NCBI GenBank assembly: GCA_028287505.1
Contig: JAQBPN010000021.1
Location: 1 to 64,000, forward strand
Reading direction: 5' to 3'
Length of the DNA: 64,000 bases
Source: Fibrobacterota bacterium
GTDB lineage: Bacteria > Fibrobacterota > Fibrobacteria > UBA11236
The position numbers were made by a program, and so were the translations under genes. The notes beneath the pieces are model-generated. The model was not told the origin of the DNA and did not search any database. It worked only from the letters and a program-made list of their open reading frames with translations. The first letter of the stretch is position 1. Each line of letters begins with the position of its first letter. Below are positions 16,066-27,344 of the stretch, piece after piece.

Positions 16066-16845
16066 TCAGCGCGGGGCGCTGAGCTTCACGTTCAAGTCCA
16101 CCAGGCGGTGGCACAACGTCCGGATCATCCCATCCACCAGGGCGGGCCGGTATTTCATGATGCGGATGAACTGCTGCTGATCGATGACCTGCACCAGGCA
16201 AGGCTCCAACGCCTGCACGGTGGCGGTCCTCTTGAGTCCGGTGAAAAAACTCAGCTCGCCGAAGACTTCCCCCGATTTGATCACGGATAGCGGGTAACCC
16301 TTGGCCGTAACCGAGGCGCTACCGGTGATCATCTCGTAGACTTCCTGCGGGTTGTCGTCCTCGCGGATGATGACGAAGCCTTCTTCGTACTGGCGGATCT
16401 CCGGCTGGTGCTTCACTTCTTCGGCGATGTACAGGGAACAGAGGAGATGGCCGATGCGGGTCTCCAGGTTCTGGTAGGCGAGCCAATCGGACAACAGGTC
16501 GCGATCGGCGATCAGCGCTTCCAGGAATGCATCCTTGCCCACGACGGAGATTTCCGCCCCGAACTCGCTGGTGATGGACAGGCCGCCGGCCTCGCCGGCT
16601 CCAGGCGCCAACAGCAGGTCTCCGCTGGAATAGAGGCGGATGGTCTTGTCTTCATGCTGGCAGCGGAACACGCCCTTGATGATGTGGATGAGGGAGGAAG
16701 GGGAAACCGCCAGGAGTTCCGACTCCCGGAGCAGCAGTTGCGCCTCGCCTTTCCCGTTCAGGGCATTGGTGATGGCAAAGGCCAATTGCTTGGCCTTTTT
16801 CTCCATGTCCTCCAGGAAGGGAGGCGTGTCCATCAGGGTCAGCAT
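16066..16845 (-). CDS. protein with two cyclic nucleotide-binding-type domains, no DNA-binding domain
   Basis: A 259-aa cytoplasmic protein. Residues ~20-115 form a degenerate cNMP-binding beta-roll (VSPSSLIHIIKGVFRC, LYSSGDLLLAPG). Residues ~140-240 form a better one with the phosphate-binding cassette signature GEVFGELSFFTGLKRTATVQ; the classical arginine position is TAT-flanked as in many family members. There is no C-terminal helix-turn-helix, so it is not a Crp/Fnr regulator; it may instead be a ligand-sensing or scaffold protein. A 75-aa gene lies just upstream on the same strand. Function unknown beyond the fold. Confidence 0.7.
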   Translation of the reverse strand: MLTLMDTPPFLEDMEKKAKQLAFAITNALNGKGEAQLLLRESELLAVSPSSLIHIIKGVFRCQHEDKTIRLYSSGDLLLAPGAGEAGGLSITSEFGAEISVVGKDAFLEALIADRDLLSDWLAYQNLETRIGHLLCSLYIAEEVKHQPEIRQYEEGFVIIREDDNPQEVYEMITGSASVTAKGYPLSVIKSGEVFGELSFFTGLKRTATVQALEPCLVQVIDQQQFIRIMKYRPALVDGMIRTLCHRLVDLNVKLSAPR

Positions 16846-16905
16846 GGGTTCTCCGTTGTCGGTACTTCCGGGGAATCGGGGGCCGCCCGGATTCCCGACC
16901 CCTGC

Positions 16906-17133
16906 TCAGTTTTCAGGGGGCTTGGAATTGAACCGTTCTTTTGGATTCCTGATGCGGTTCAGGTATTCCAATGCCTTCTCGCGGTTGCCGCGAATCATGT
17001 ACAGTGCGTAGATGTTTCCGTATTCGGTTTCCTGGTCGACATGGGACGAAACGTACTCCTCCCGGGTCCGCCCGGAAAGGAACAGGTACTTGAGCTCTTC
17101 AGCTGAGGGTTCGTGGTCGAAAACCGTTTCCAT
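16906..17133 (-). CDS. 75-aa hypothetical protein
   Basis: A small acidic/charged soluble protein. The frame is open further upstream, but ATG 17133 has an AAGGGA ribosome site and a consensus TATAAT (17146-17151) on the minus strand, so this start is preferred. Predicted mainly helical: SAEELKYLFLSGRTREEYVS then IYALYMIRGNREKALEYLNR, the latter resembling a single TPR helix pair. It lies 60 bp upstream of the twin cNMP-domain gene and is probably co-transcribed with it. No known family recognised. Confidence 0.6.
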   Translation of the reverse strand: METVFDHEPSAEELKYLFLSGRTREEYVSSHVDQETEYGNIYALYMIRGNREKALEYLNRIRNPKERFNSKPPEN

Positions 17134-17145
17134 GGAATTTCCCTT

Positions 17146-17151
17146 ATTATA
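17146..17151 (-). promoter_or_regulatory. consensus -10 box close to the 75-aa gene start
   Basis: TATAAT on the minus strand, 12 bp before ATG 17133. The -35 is weak (TTGTAT at 18-bp spacing). If used, the mRNA would begin at or in the ribosome site, giving a very short leader. Confidence 0.35.
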
Positions 17152-17240
17152 GGACTCCCTCCCCGCAAGATACAAGTTTGGAACCCAAAAACTTGAAGTA
17201 GGCGTGCGCGCGCTCACCCTAGATATTACGCCCCTTGAAC

Positions 17241-17268
17241 TTGACTTCGCCCCCAGCGGTGGGATAAT
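17241..17268 (+). promoter_or_regulatory. promoter for the giant TPR gene
   Basis: TTGACT (17241-17246), a 16-bp spacer and GATAAT (17263-17268). Start predicted near 17275, about 55 nt before ATG 17331. Confidence 0.65.
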
Positions 17269-17330
17269 TAGGGGTGGCGTTCCCCGTGCCGCCTTTTCCG
17301 TCGATTATCCGCATTTTCGAGGTAGCGAAC

Positions 17331-20300
17331 ATGAAGATCTTCCAAGAGTCCAACCTGCGTTCCATGCATCGCGCATTCCCGGCGCTGGCCGCGGCCTTTC
17401 TGCTCGCCGGATTGAACGGCATGCCGGCTTCGGCGGCGGCGAAGGCCAAGCCCCCGCAAGCGGCGGCCGCGGACGGATCCCGGGACAAGGACTTCCAGGC
17501 CACGGTGGACAAAATCCTGAAGGGAAGCGTGTCGGGAATCGATACCGCCGGGTTCCTGATGGAATTGGAAAACCGCATCGCGCGGAAACCGGGCCAGGAC
17601 AGCTGGCAGGAAGCCGCCGGCACCTTGCATTTCCAGGTCGGCCGTTTCGATCAGGCCCGCCGGGCCCTGCTCAAGCTGAAGAAGCCCTCCGCCCAGGCCG
17701 ATCGCATGCTGGCCCTGAGCCTTTTCGAGCTGAAGGAATACCGCAAATCCCTGGCGTATTTCAACCGCATGCGCGACGCGCGCTCCAGCCGGGAAGACTG
17801 GGAGAAGCTGTGCATCGCCATGTCCGCCGGGGGAACCCGGGCCGACGCCCTGAAGGAATGGGAGGCCTTCCGCGCGCATTTTTCCGGGACGGACGCGGGG
17901 CTGGAGTACCTGGCCGACTACTACCGCAGGCCCATGCAGAAGGAAAAACTGGTTCCCGTGCTGGAAGCCCTGTTGAAGAAGACCAAAGGCGCCCCCGGTG
18001 CCCCGGGCACGGCCGATGAAGGGGCCATCCTGCTGGAGTTGAGCGGGTTGTACGGCGAGACCAACGTCAAATCGGTGGACCTGCGCACCCAGTATCTCAA
18101 ACTGCATCCCGAGGATTTCACGGCGGCGCGCGGTCTGGCCGCCATGCTGGAAGCCCGTGGGGAGATCAAGAAGGCCCTGCCCATCTACATGGACATCGCC
18201 CCCCACTTCTCGTCGGACCTGAAGTACAACCGCCACCTGGCGGACATGCTGGCCAAGCTGGACCGGGAAAAGGCCCTGCTCTACTACGAAACCTGCCGCA
18301 CCCTGTCCCCGAAGGACGTGGAGATTCCGTTGGCCATGGCCCGTTTGCAGGAGGAGCTGAAACGCCCCGACCTGGCCCTGGAAGCCTACAAGGCGGTGCT
18401 GGACATCAACCCCACCCATCAGGACGCCAAGAACCGCCTGGTGGCCCTGGCGGGAAGCCGTCCCGAACCCGGCCCTTGGCTCAAGACCATGGTGGAGAAC
18501 GAAAAGAAGAACCCCCGCGATCACGCCTTCCAGTTCCAATTGGCGAAAATGTTCCTGGCCGCCAAGGATCGGGACAACGCCTACAAGTATCTGCAGAAGG
18601 CCCTGCAGAACTCCTCCGACAAGGAAGAGTACACGGACCTGCTTCCCCTGGTTGCCACCTCGGATGCGCAGATCCTCAAGCACTTCGCCCTGCTCCAGAA
18701 AATGGCCCAGCGTCCCGCGCCCACGGCGCAATTGCTGATCCTGTTGGGACGGGGCTTCTCGCTCTACAGGAACCAGGCGCGCGCCGCCGAGGCCTATGCC
18801 CGCGTGCTGCGGATGGAACCCAAGCTCCTGGAAGGCCATCGCCAGCCCATCCTCGATCTGTACGGCGTAAAGGACTACGCGGCCGCGGCCGCATTGTCGG
18901 AACGGTTCCTGGCCGCCAATCCCAAGGACGCGGACATCCTGGGCATCAACGTCTCCTCGCTTTCCGAAACCGGCGCGCCTCCCGCCAAATTGCGCGCGGC
19001 CATCCAGAACCTGGTGGCGGCGGAGCCTTACGACGACAAGTGGTATTACCGGCTGGCGGAATTGGACCTGGCGGCCAGGGACACGGCCGGCGCCATCCAG
19101 CATGGGCGCGAATGGACCAAGATGCATCCGGAGGACAAGCGGGGATTGCTGTTCGTGGAACCCCTGGCGGCCAAGGCCAAGGACGGCGAGCTGTATGCCA
19201 ACACCATGGACAACCTCTCCCGGCTGGATCCCTCCAACCAGAGCGCCTACGATCTGAAGATGGGGTATTTCTTTTTTGAGAACGGACAATGGTCCCAGGC
19301 CGCCGAAGCCCTGACCAAGCTGTCCGCCGCTTTTCCCAACGATGCGAAATTCTGGAACCGCCTGGGCGTGAGCCAGGTCAAGCTCGGCCGCGACGGCGCC
19401 GAACTGGCTCTTGAAAAAGCCTACCGCTTGCAACCGGACAATCCCGGCTACGCCCGCGGCTATGCCGCCTGCCTGGCCTCGGATGCGGAACTCAAAGCCA
19501 ACCTGGATCTGTTCCGCATGCTTGGGCGCAACTCCCCCGACAAAGGCGAGAAGCACAAGCTCGCCCGCGCCCTGTACCTGAGCGGCGACTACGGCGCCGC
19601 GGCGCGCGAATGGGATTGGTTCCTGGCGAACGATCCCAACGCCGTGGCCACGGATTCCACCGCCGGGCTTTCCTTTCTGCGGGCGGGCCAGGTCAACAAG
19701 GCCAAGCCCATCCTGGAAAAGCGCCTGGCCTCCAATCCCCGCGACGTGGGACTGCTGGCCACCTTGTCCGAAGTGTACGCCAAGGAAGGGGACGGCAAGC
19801 GCAAGATGGGCATGATGGAACGCCTGGTGCAGGAAGACCAGACCGTGGGCGATTACCTGCTGCGTCTGGCCAGGGACAAGGACAAGGCCGGCCAGCCCGC
19901 GGAAGCCCTGGCGCTGTATTCGCAATGGACCTTCCGCCATCCGGACGATGCCGCCGCGCTGAAATCCTACCGGGACCTGGCGGAGAAGCAGAAGGACACC
20001 ACCGCCCTTATCGAAGCGCTCCGGTACCTGACCCAGGTCAAGTCTCCCGAACGCGCCTACCGTTTCCAATTGTCGGAACTGTATTTCGCCCGCAGCGGCG
20101 AGACCAAGGAGTTGGAAGAACTGGTGAAGGCGAATCCGGACTATCGCCAAGGCAAGCTGCTGCTGGTCTGGGAATACCATGCCAAGCGTTCCTGGCAGGC
20201 ATTGGCCGGCCTGGAACCTTTCCTGGCCGCGGAGGCCGCTTCCAACGCCGCCCTGCTGGAACCCCTGGCGGATCTCTACGCCTGGCAGAAGAAGACCGCG

Positions 20301-23300
20301 CAGGCCCACCAGGCCTATTACAATTGGCTGGCGGTCAAACGCAAGGATAGGGACGTGTTCGACAAGGTGTACGCCTACGCCAGCGAATTCAAATCGCCCA
20401 ACCTCACTTCCATCCTGAAACTGGGCTGCGAATCCTTCCCGCAGGATCTCTCCCTGATGGCCGATTATGCCGGATCCCTGGGAACCACCCGGTCCGCCCT
20501 GGATGCCTATCAGGCCTTGCTCGTCAAAGCCCCCAACGACCAGACGGCCATCGAAAAGGCCGCGGAGGTGGCGCGCGCCCTGGGCGACAAAGGCGCCCAG
20601 GCGAAGTGGGCCAAACGGTGGACGGAAATCAAGCCGATGGACGAAAAGCCCTGGCACATCCTGATCGAATCCCTGGACCCCGGAGCGGACAAGGCCAAAC
20701 TCGCCGACGCCCAGGAAGGACTGCTCCGCCTGCAGACCGGGAACCTGGAACTGATCCTGAGCCTGGCCCGATTGCAGGAAACCCTGGGCCGCTACGACAA
20801 GGCCATCGGCCTGTACCGCAACGCCCTCTATCTGGCCCCCAAGGACAAATCCATCCGCGACCGGTTGATTGTGTTGATGAAGGAGAAGGGCAAGAAGGAA
20901 GACCTGGCGGACGTGTTGACGGAAATCCAGAACATCGACTCCAGCGCCCACGAAGCGCAATACGAACTGGCCAAGCTGTTCCTGCAGAAGCAGGACAAGA
21001 CCAAGGCCTACGCCTACCTGAGCACGGCCTTGGAATTGAGCCCGCTCAACCAGAACTACCAGCGTTTGCTGCCGCACGCCATCCAGGGCCCGCAACAGAC
21101 CCTGAAGCATTTCAAATTGTTGAAGGAGATAGCGGCCCGCCCGGAAACCTCGCGATCGGACGCGAACAATGCGGACCTGTTCCTGTTGCTGGGACAGGGC
21201 TACGGCCTGCAAGGGCAATGGGAACCCGCCGCGGCCCACCTGGCCATGGCCTACCGCCTGGCGCCCAAGCGCCTGCTGGGGGATCGCGAAGCCGTGATGG
21301 CCTGCTACCGCGGCAAGAACTACGCCTTGACCGCGGAACTGGCGGAAAAGTTCTTCGAGACGACGGGCGATTTCGACAAGGAGATCCGCCAGGTGCAGAT
21401 CCTCTCCTATGAAAAGACCATGAAGGATCCGGCCGTCATCCGCAAGACCTTGCAGTTGCTGCTGGCGGTGGACAAGGAGAATGCCGGCGGCCTGTTGCGC
21501 CTGGCGGAACTGGACCTGCGCGTCAAGGATACTTCGGCGGCCATCACCAACATCCGCGCCTGCCTCACCACCAGCCCCAACGAATTGCGCGCCTTCAAGA
21601 TGCTGCTGCCTCTGGTCAGCCCCGCCAAACAGGATCAGCGCGTGACCTACGTGGTGGTGCTGGAAAAGCTGGCCCAGCTGGATTCGGCGAACAAGGCCGA
21701 CCATCTTATCCGCTTGGCGGATTTCTACTTCGGACGCAAGACCTACCGCCAGACCGCGCGCCTGTTGAGCGAAGTCACCGAGCTGCGCCCCAAGGACGCG
21801 GAGTCCTGGTACCGCCTGGGCCAGTGCCGGAACCAATTGCAGGTGGGCGATCAGGGAGTGGCCTGCTTCCGCAAGGCATTCGAATTGCAGCCGTCCAACC
21901 TGCCCTATGCGCACACCTACGCGCAGGCCCTGGAGACCCCGGAGGAGTTCAAGGCCAACCTGAAACTGTACCAGTTCGCGGAAGATCGCAATCCCAGCCT
22001 GCATGAGCGCTTCGGCCTGGCCATGGCCCTTTTCTACAATGGCGACAACCAGGGTTCCGCCAAGGCCTGGGACAAGCTCGCGGCCGCCAACAAATCCGCT
22101 GCGAAAGACGAGGAATCCAAGTGGATCCCGGAAGCGGCCCTCGCCTATGCGCGCACCAACCAATACGCCAAGGCCCTGGTCCTGTACCGCCTGCGCCAGG
22201 AGCGCGAAGCCGCCAATCTCGGCCTGCTCGACACCCTCTGCAACCTGTTCGCCAAGACCGGAGACGAAAACGGCCGCGTCGCGACTTTGGAATCCCTGGT
22301 GCGCGTGGACGCGGCCTATAAGGATTATCAGCTGCAGTTGGCGCGCGCCAAGGAGAAATCCCGCGATACCGTGGCCGCCATCGAGAACTACGGCCAATGG
22401 ACCGCGCGCAACAACACCGATGCCGACGCCCTCAAGTCCATGCATCGCCTGGCCCAAGGCAAGCGCGATACCGCCAGCCTGGAGAACGCCCTGCGCATGC
22501 TCACCGCCATCAAGGGGCAGGATCCGGAATACTCCTTCCAGCTCGCCGAACTGCAATTCAAGTACACGGGCGATCCGGCCCAGTTGGAAAAACTGGTCAA
22601 GGCCCATCCCCAGTACCATCGCGGCCGCGTGATCCTGGCCAAGGAGTACTTCCGGCGTTACGATATGCCGCGCATGATCCCCTTCGAAAAGGCCCTGGCC
22701 GAGGAATCCGCCAAGGACCGCGAACTGCTGGGCGCATTGGCCGAACTGTACGCCTACCAGGACAAGAAGACTCCGGCCCACAAAGCCTTCCGGGACAACC
22801 TGGTCTACCGCCAGGAAACGGCGCAGGCGGGGAAAAGTCCCGCGGCCCAGGCGGACCTCCGCCAAGCGTTCGACAAAGCCTGGCTTTACGGGGACGCGAA
22901 CAAATCGCCGTACCTGGCCGAAGTGCTCGACATAGGCAACCGGAACTTTCCCGGGGAACCGCCCATCCAACACGCCCTGGCCTCGGCCTTGGGCAAGGAT
23001 CCGCGCGCCCTGGATCTGTACAGGCAAATCCTGGAAAAGGATGCCAACGATCTGACCGCCCTGCGGGCCGGTTCGGAACTGGCCATGGGCCTGGGAAAGA
23101 CCAGGGATGCGGTAACCTGGCTGGAACGGTGGACCGCGTTGGAAGCCACTTCCACCCGCGCCTGGCAACTGCTCGGGGACGCGTATCTCCAGGTCAAGGA
23201 CCTGCCCAAAGTGGCCGACGCGCTCGATCACCAGATGCTCCTCTCTCCCACCGATGCCGCCCTGGCCTTCCGCACCGGCCAGGCCTACCTGGACGCGAAG

Positions 23301-25358
23301 AACAAAGAGAAGGCCCTGGAGTTCCTGATCCGGGCCGACGAATTGAAGCCCAAGGATCCCACCTATGCCGGGGAAGTGATGGAACTGCTCCGCTCGGGCT
23401 CGGAAGAATACCTGGCCAAGGGCGAGATCGCCAAGGCGGTGGAACTGTACGGCATGATGCTGGCCCGCGATCCAAAACAGAAGAAGGCGAACCTGTACAT
23501 GGGCATGTGGCTGGCCGAGAATCGCGATTACGGTTCCGCCGGATCCATGCTCAAGATCGGCCTGGAACAATCTTCGGAAGCCAAACCGGTGCTGGCCAAG
23601 GCCTGGAGGCTGTTGGGCGATTGCCAGGCCGCTTCCGGCCAGAGCAAGCCCGCCCTGGAAGCCTATAAACGCGCCCTGGGGTTCGACGACAAGGACAAGG
23701 CCGCCGCGCTGGCCCGCCTGGAAATGACCGGCGTCCTGAACCTGCAGGCGGAACTGCCCGCCGCCCTGGCCGACGTGGTCCGCCTGGATTCCGCCAACGT
23801 GGAAGCCTGCCTGGCCCTGGGCGCGCTGCGCCTCAAAGCCAGCGATTTCCCCGCCGCCGCCGCCCTGTACCGCCGCGCCGCCCTGGCCCACGACAACGAT
23901 GCCGACGCCTGGGCGCGTTACGGCGACGCGCTGGAAGGCAGCGCGGGTCGGGGCGACCCGTCACGCAATCGGGAAGCCATGCAGGCATGGGACAAAGCCT
24001 ATGCCCTGGGCGACCGCAACGCCTATACCTTGCAGGGCCTGTCCCGCCTGCATCGCGAAGCCGGCAGCCTGGACAAGGCGGAAGCCCCCTTGGAAGATCT
24101 GGTGGCCATGCAGCCGGAAAACGACGAAGCCTGCGCCTGGCTGGGCGAGCTTGCGTTGAAACAAGGCAAGCTCGAAAAAGCGGAGGAAATGTACGCGCAG
24201 GCTTCCCAGGGAGCGCCGGAAAAACTCGAGTACACTCAGGGCCTCGCGGAAATCTACCTGCGCCGCGGCGATGCCGAATCCGCCCTGGAAATCCTGGAAC
24301 CGGCCAAAGCGCGTCTGAGTCCGGAGGGCCGTCTGACCCTCGCGGACGCGTTGCGCGCGGTGGGCAAAACCGAAGCGGCCTTGCCGTTGTATGCGGATGT
24401 GAACCTGAAAGCGCCTTCCGCCCGCTCCGTGGCCGGTCTGGCCGAGGCCCAGCTCGACCGCAGCAAGCCCTTGGACGCGAAGAAGCAGATCGAAAGCTCC
24501 GCCTTCGCCAAGGACCCGGAAGTGCAATTGCGCCTGGGCAAGGCTTTGCTCGCGCTCCGCGAACGCGATAAGGCCGCCGGGGTCCTGGAGGCGTTGGTGA
24601 AGCAGGACAAGGAGAATCCCGCCTACGTGTACAACCTTGCCCTGGTCCATTACGATCAGAAGAACCTGCCGCTGGCGCTCAAGGAGTTCAAGCAGGCCTT
24701 GCGGTTGCGCGCGGACCTGGCGGGCGCGGCCTACTACTCCGGCATGATCGATTTGGCCTCGGGACAGATCAACGAAGCCAAGGGCTTCTTCTTTTCCCTG
24801 GCCCAGAATTCGGCCAAACCGGACCGGGCCATGGGTCTGCGCGGTCTGGCGGCGGCCAGCCTGGCTGAAAAGAAACTGGCCGAGGCTTCCGATTACCTGG
24901 TGCAGGCCTCCGAGGTCTTCCCCACTCCGGAAGTGTTCGCGGAACTGTCCGAGACCAGCCTGTTGATCGGCAGCCCCAAGGACGCCGAGAACTGGGCCCA
25001 GAAGAGCATGGAAGCCGACGAGGACTACGCGCGCGGCATCGTCGCCCTGGCGGAAGCCATGATGGCCCAAGGCCGCAAGGATGAGGCGCGGGATTTCCTG
25101 AAGGAATCCCTGACGCGGAATCCCCGAGCCTGCGAGGTCCATATCGAATCGCAGAAGGTGAACCTGGCCCTGGAAAACGTGCAGGGCATCGCCTCCAACA
25201 GCCGCCAGGTCCTGACCCTTTGCCCCGACGAGCCCCTGTCCTATTTCTACGCGGGAGTGGCGGCGGACCGTTCCTATCAGAAGAAACAGGCCGAAGAGTA
25301 CTTCAAATACTACAAGAAGCTGGGGGGCGACAAGAGCGTGCTGCCCAAAGGGTATTAA
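17331..25358 (+). CDS. giant exported TPR-repeat protein (2,675 aa) with internal duplication
   Basis: An 8-kb gene encoding an exported protein built almost entirely of tetratricopeptide repeats. ATG 17331 has GAGGT upstream and gives a signal peptide (about 1-37: FPALAAAFLLAG core, end near PASAAA). The frame is open 57 bp further upstream without a good start. TPR signatures such as ALEAYKAVLDINPTHQDA, AEAYARVLRMEPK, YNLALVHYDQKNLPLALKEF and AAYYSGMIDLASGQ recur throughout. A segment encoded about 18340-20690 is matched in order by 20760-23190, offset about 2.4-2.5 kb, so roughly 800 residues were duplicated. The C-terminus ends AEEYFKYYKKLGGDKSVLPKGY. No enzyme domain is seen; a periplasmic scaffold is the likely role. 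TTA, CTA and TCA codons are absent over most of it. Confidence 0.85.
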   Translation: MKIFQESNLRSMHRAFPALAAAFLLAGLNGMPASAAAKAKPPQAAAADGSRDKDFQATVDKILKGSVSGIDTAGFLMELENRIARKPGQDSWQEAAGTLHFQVGRFDQARRALLKLKKPSAQADRMLALSLFELKEYRKSLAYFNRMRDARSSREDWEKLCIAMSAGGTRADALKEWEAFRAHFSGTDAGLEYLADYYRRPMQKEKLVPVLEALLKKTKGAPGAPGTADEGAILLELSGLYGETNVKSVDLRTQYLKLHPEDFTAARGLAAMLEARGEIKKALPIYMDIAPHFSSDLKYNRHLADMLAKLDREKALLYYETCRTLSPKDVEIPLAMARLQEELKRPDLALEAYKAVLDINPTHQDAKNRLVALAGSRPEPGPWLKTMVENEKKNPRDHAFQFQLAKMFLAAKDRDNAYKYLQKALQNSSDKEEYTDLLPLVATSDAQILKHFALLQKMAQRPAPTAQLLILLGRGFSLYRNQARAAEAYARVLRMEPKLLEGHRQPILDLYGVKDYAAAAALSERFLAANPKDADILGINVSSLSETGAPPAKLRAAIQNLVAAEPYDDKWYYRLAELDLAARDTAGAIQHGREWTKMHPEDKRGLLFVEPLAAKAKDGELYANTMDNLSRLDPSNQSAYDLKMGYFFFENGQWSQAAEALTKLSAAFPNDAKFWNRLGVSQVKLGRDGAELALEKAYRLQPDNPGYARGYAACLASDAELKANLDLFRMLGRNSPDKGEKHKLARALYLSGDYGAAAREWDWFLANDPNAVATDSTAGLSFLRAGQVNKAKPILEKRLASNPRDVGLLATLSEVYAKEGDGKRKMGMMERLVQEDQTVGDYLLRLARDKDKAGQPAEALALYSQWTFRHPDDAAALKSYRDLAEKQKDTTALIEALRYLTQVKSPERAYRFQLSELYFARSGETKELEELVKANPDYRQGKLLLVWEYHAKRSWQALAGLEPFLAAEAASNAALLEPLADLYAWQKKTAQAHQAYYNWLAVKRKDRDVFDKVYAYASEFKSPNLTSILKLGCESFPQDLSLMADYAGSLGTTRSALDAYQALLVKAPNDQTAIEKAAEVARALGDKGAQAKWAKRWTEIKPMDEKPWHILIESLDPGADKAKLADAQEGLLRLQTGNLELILSLARLQETLGRYDKAIGLYRNALYLAPKDKSIRDRLIVLMKEKGKKEDLADVLTEIQNIDSSAHEAQYELAKLFLQKQDKTKAYAYLSTALELSPLNQNYQRLLPHAIQGPQQTLKHFKLLKEIAARPETSRSDANNADLFLLLGQGYGLQGQWEPAAAHLAMAYRLAPKRLLGDREAVMACYRGKNYALTAELAEKFFETTGDFDKEIRQVQILSYEKTMKDPAVIRKTLQLLLAVDKENAGGLLRLAELDLRVKDTSAAITNIRACLTTSPNELRAFKMLLPLVSPAKQDQRVTYVVVLEKLAQLDSANKADHLIRLADFYFGRKTYRQTARLLSEVTELRPKDAESWYRLGQCRNQLQVGDQGVACFRKAFELQPSNLPYAHTYAQALETPEEFKANLKLYQFAEDRNPSLHERFGLAMALFYNGDNQGSAKAWDKLAAANKSAAKDEESKWIPEAALAYARTNQYAKALVLYRLRQEREAANLGLLDTLCNLFAKTGDENGRVATLESLVRVDAAYKDYQLQLARAKEKSRDTVAAIENYGQWTARNNTDADALKSMHRLAQGKRDTASLENALRMLTAIKGQDPEYSFQLAELQFKYTGDPAQLEKLVKAHPQYHRGRVILAKEYFRRYDMPRMIPFEKALAEESAKDRELLGALAELYAYQDKKTPAHKAFRDNLVYRQETAQAGKSPAAQADLRQAFDKAWLYGDANKSPYLAEVLDIGNRNFPGEPPIQHALASALGKDPRALDLYRQILEKDANDLTALRAGSELAMGLGKTRDAVTWLERWTALEATSTRAWQLLGDAYLQVKDLPKVADALDHQMLLSPTDAALAFRTGQAYLDAKNKEKALEFLIRADELKPKDPTYAGEVMELLRSGSEEYLAKGEIAKAVELYGMMLARDPKQKKANLYMGMWLAENRDYGSAGSMLKIGLEQSSEAKPVLAKAWRLLGDCQAASGQSKPALEAYKRALGFDDKDKAAALARLEMTGVLNLQAELPAALADVVRLDSANVEACLALGALRLKASDFPAAAALYRRAALAHDNDADAWARYGDALEGSAGRGDPSRNREAMQAWDKAYALGDRNAYTLQGLSRLHREAGSLDKAEAPLEDLVAMQPENDEACAWLGELALKQGKLEKAEEMYAQASQGAPEKLEYTQGLAEIYLRRGDAESALEILEPAKARLSPEGRLTLADALRAVGKTEAALPLYADVNLKAPSARSVAGLAEAQLDRSKPLDAKKQIESSAFAKDPEVQLRLGKALLALRERDKAAGVLEALVKQDKENPAYVYNLALVHYDQKNLPLALKEFKQALRLRADLAGAAYYSGMIDLASGQINEAKGFFFSLAQNSAKPDRAMGLRGLAAASLAEKKLAEASDYLVQASEVFPTPEVFAELSETSLLIGSPKDAENWAQKSMEADEDYARGIVALAEAMMAQGRKDEARDFLKESLTRNPRACEVHIESQKVNLALENVQGIASNSRQVLTLCPDEPLSYFYAGVAADRSYQKKQAEEYFKYYKKLGGDKSVLPKGY

Positions 25359-25401
25359 TTATGTATTTAACGGATTGACCGTTCCACCTCGGGAGGCTTC
25401 C

Positions 25402-25771
25402 ATGGAATCCAATGGCAAATCCGGCTTCGGCCGCAGGGAATTCATCGGGGCCGCCGCGGCGGCGCTTTTCGCCGGCGTCGTCATCCAGATCACGGGATGC
25501 GGTACGGACAGCAGTGACGAGACCCAGGCCACCCAGGACGGCAGCGCCACCGGGACCATCAGCAACAACCATCCCACGCCGCATAAGGCCGTGATCACCA
25601 AGGCGCGGGTGGATGCGGGCGGGGCGTTGGACCTGGACATCCAGGGCGCAGCCGACCACACCCATACCGTCAGCCTCTCCGCCGACGACATGATCAACAT
25701 CAAGGCCAAGATAATGGTGATGATGTTTTCCAGCGACGGGGGGACCGACCCCCACAATCACATGGTGATGT

Positions 25772-25779
<8 letters not shown>
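25402..25779 (+). CDS. Tat-exported lipoprotein, His/Met-rich C-terminus
   Basis: A 125-aa protein. ATG 25402 with GGGAGG upstream is preferred to an in-frame start nine codons earlier. Residues 1-33 form a twin-arginine signal with a lipobox: [16 protein letters not shown] followed by QITGCG, so it should be folded in the cytoplasm, exported by Tat and lipidated. The mature part has [19 protein letters not shown] and ends [11 protein letters not shown]; the same (T/S)HTV-SxxD...HxH layout is seen in small secreted proteins of unknown function. His and Met clusters suggest metal binding, perhaps copper (inference). It is 43 bp behind the TPR gene, and its 3' end overlaps the convergent kinase gene by 8 bp. 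Confidence 0.65.
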
Positions 25780-27262
<1,483 letters not shown>

Positions 27263-27344
27263 GGGTATCGGATCCTTTCGGGTTCGCATTACAAAGTAGC
27301 CAATGTCTCCGATCCGGTCTCCCGACTGCCGGGCGCCGGATTCC

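Noticed and set aside
17268-23891. 2,207-codon open frame antisense to the giant TPR gene
   Set aside because: It is codon-aligned with the sense gene; it stays open because TTA, CTA and TCA codons (antisense stops) are unused in this GC-rich gene. The product is a Gly/His/Gln/Val-rich nonsense composition with no motif.
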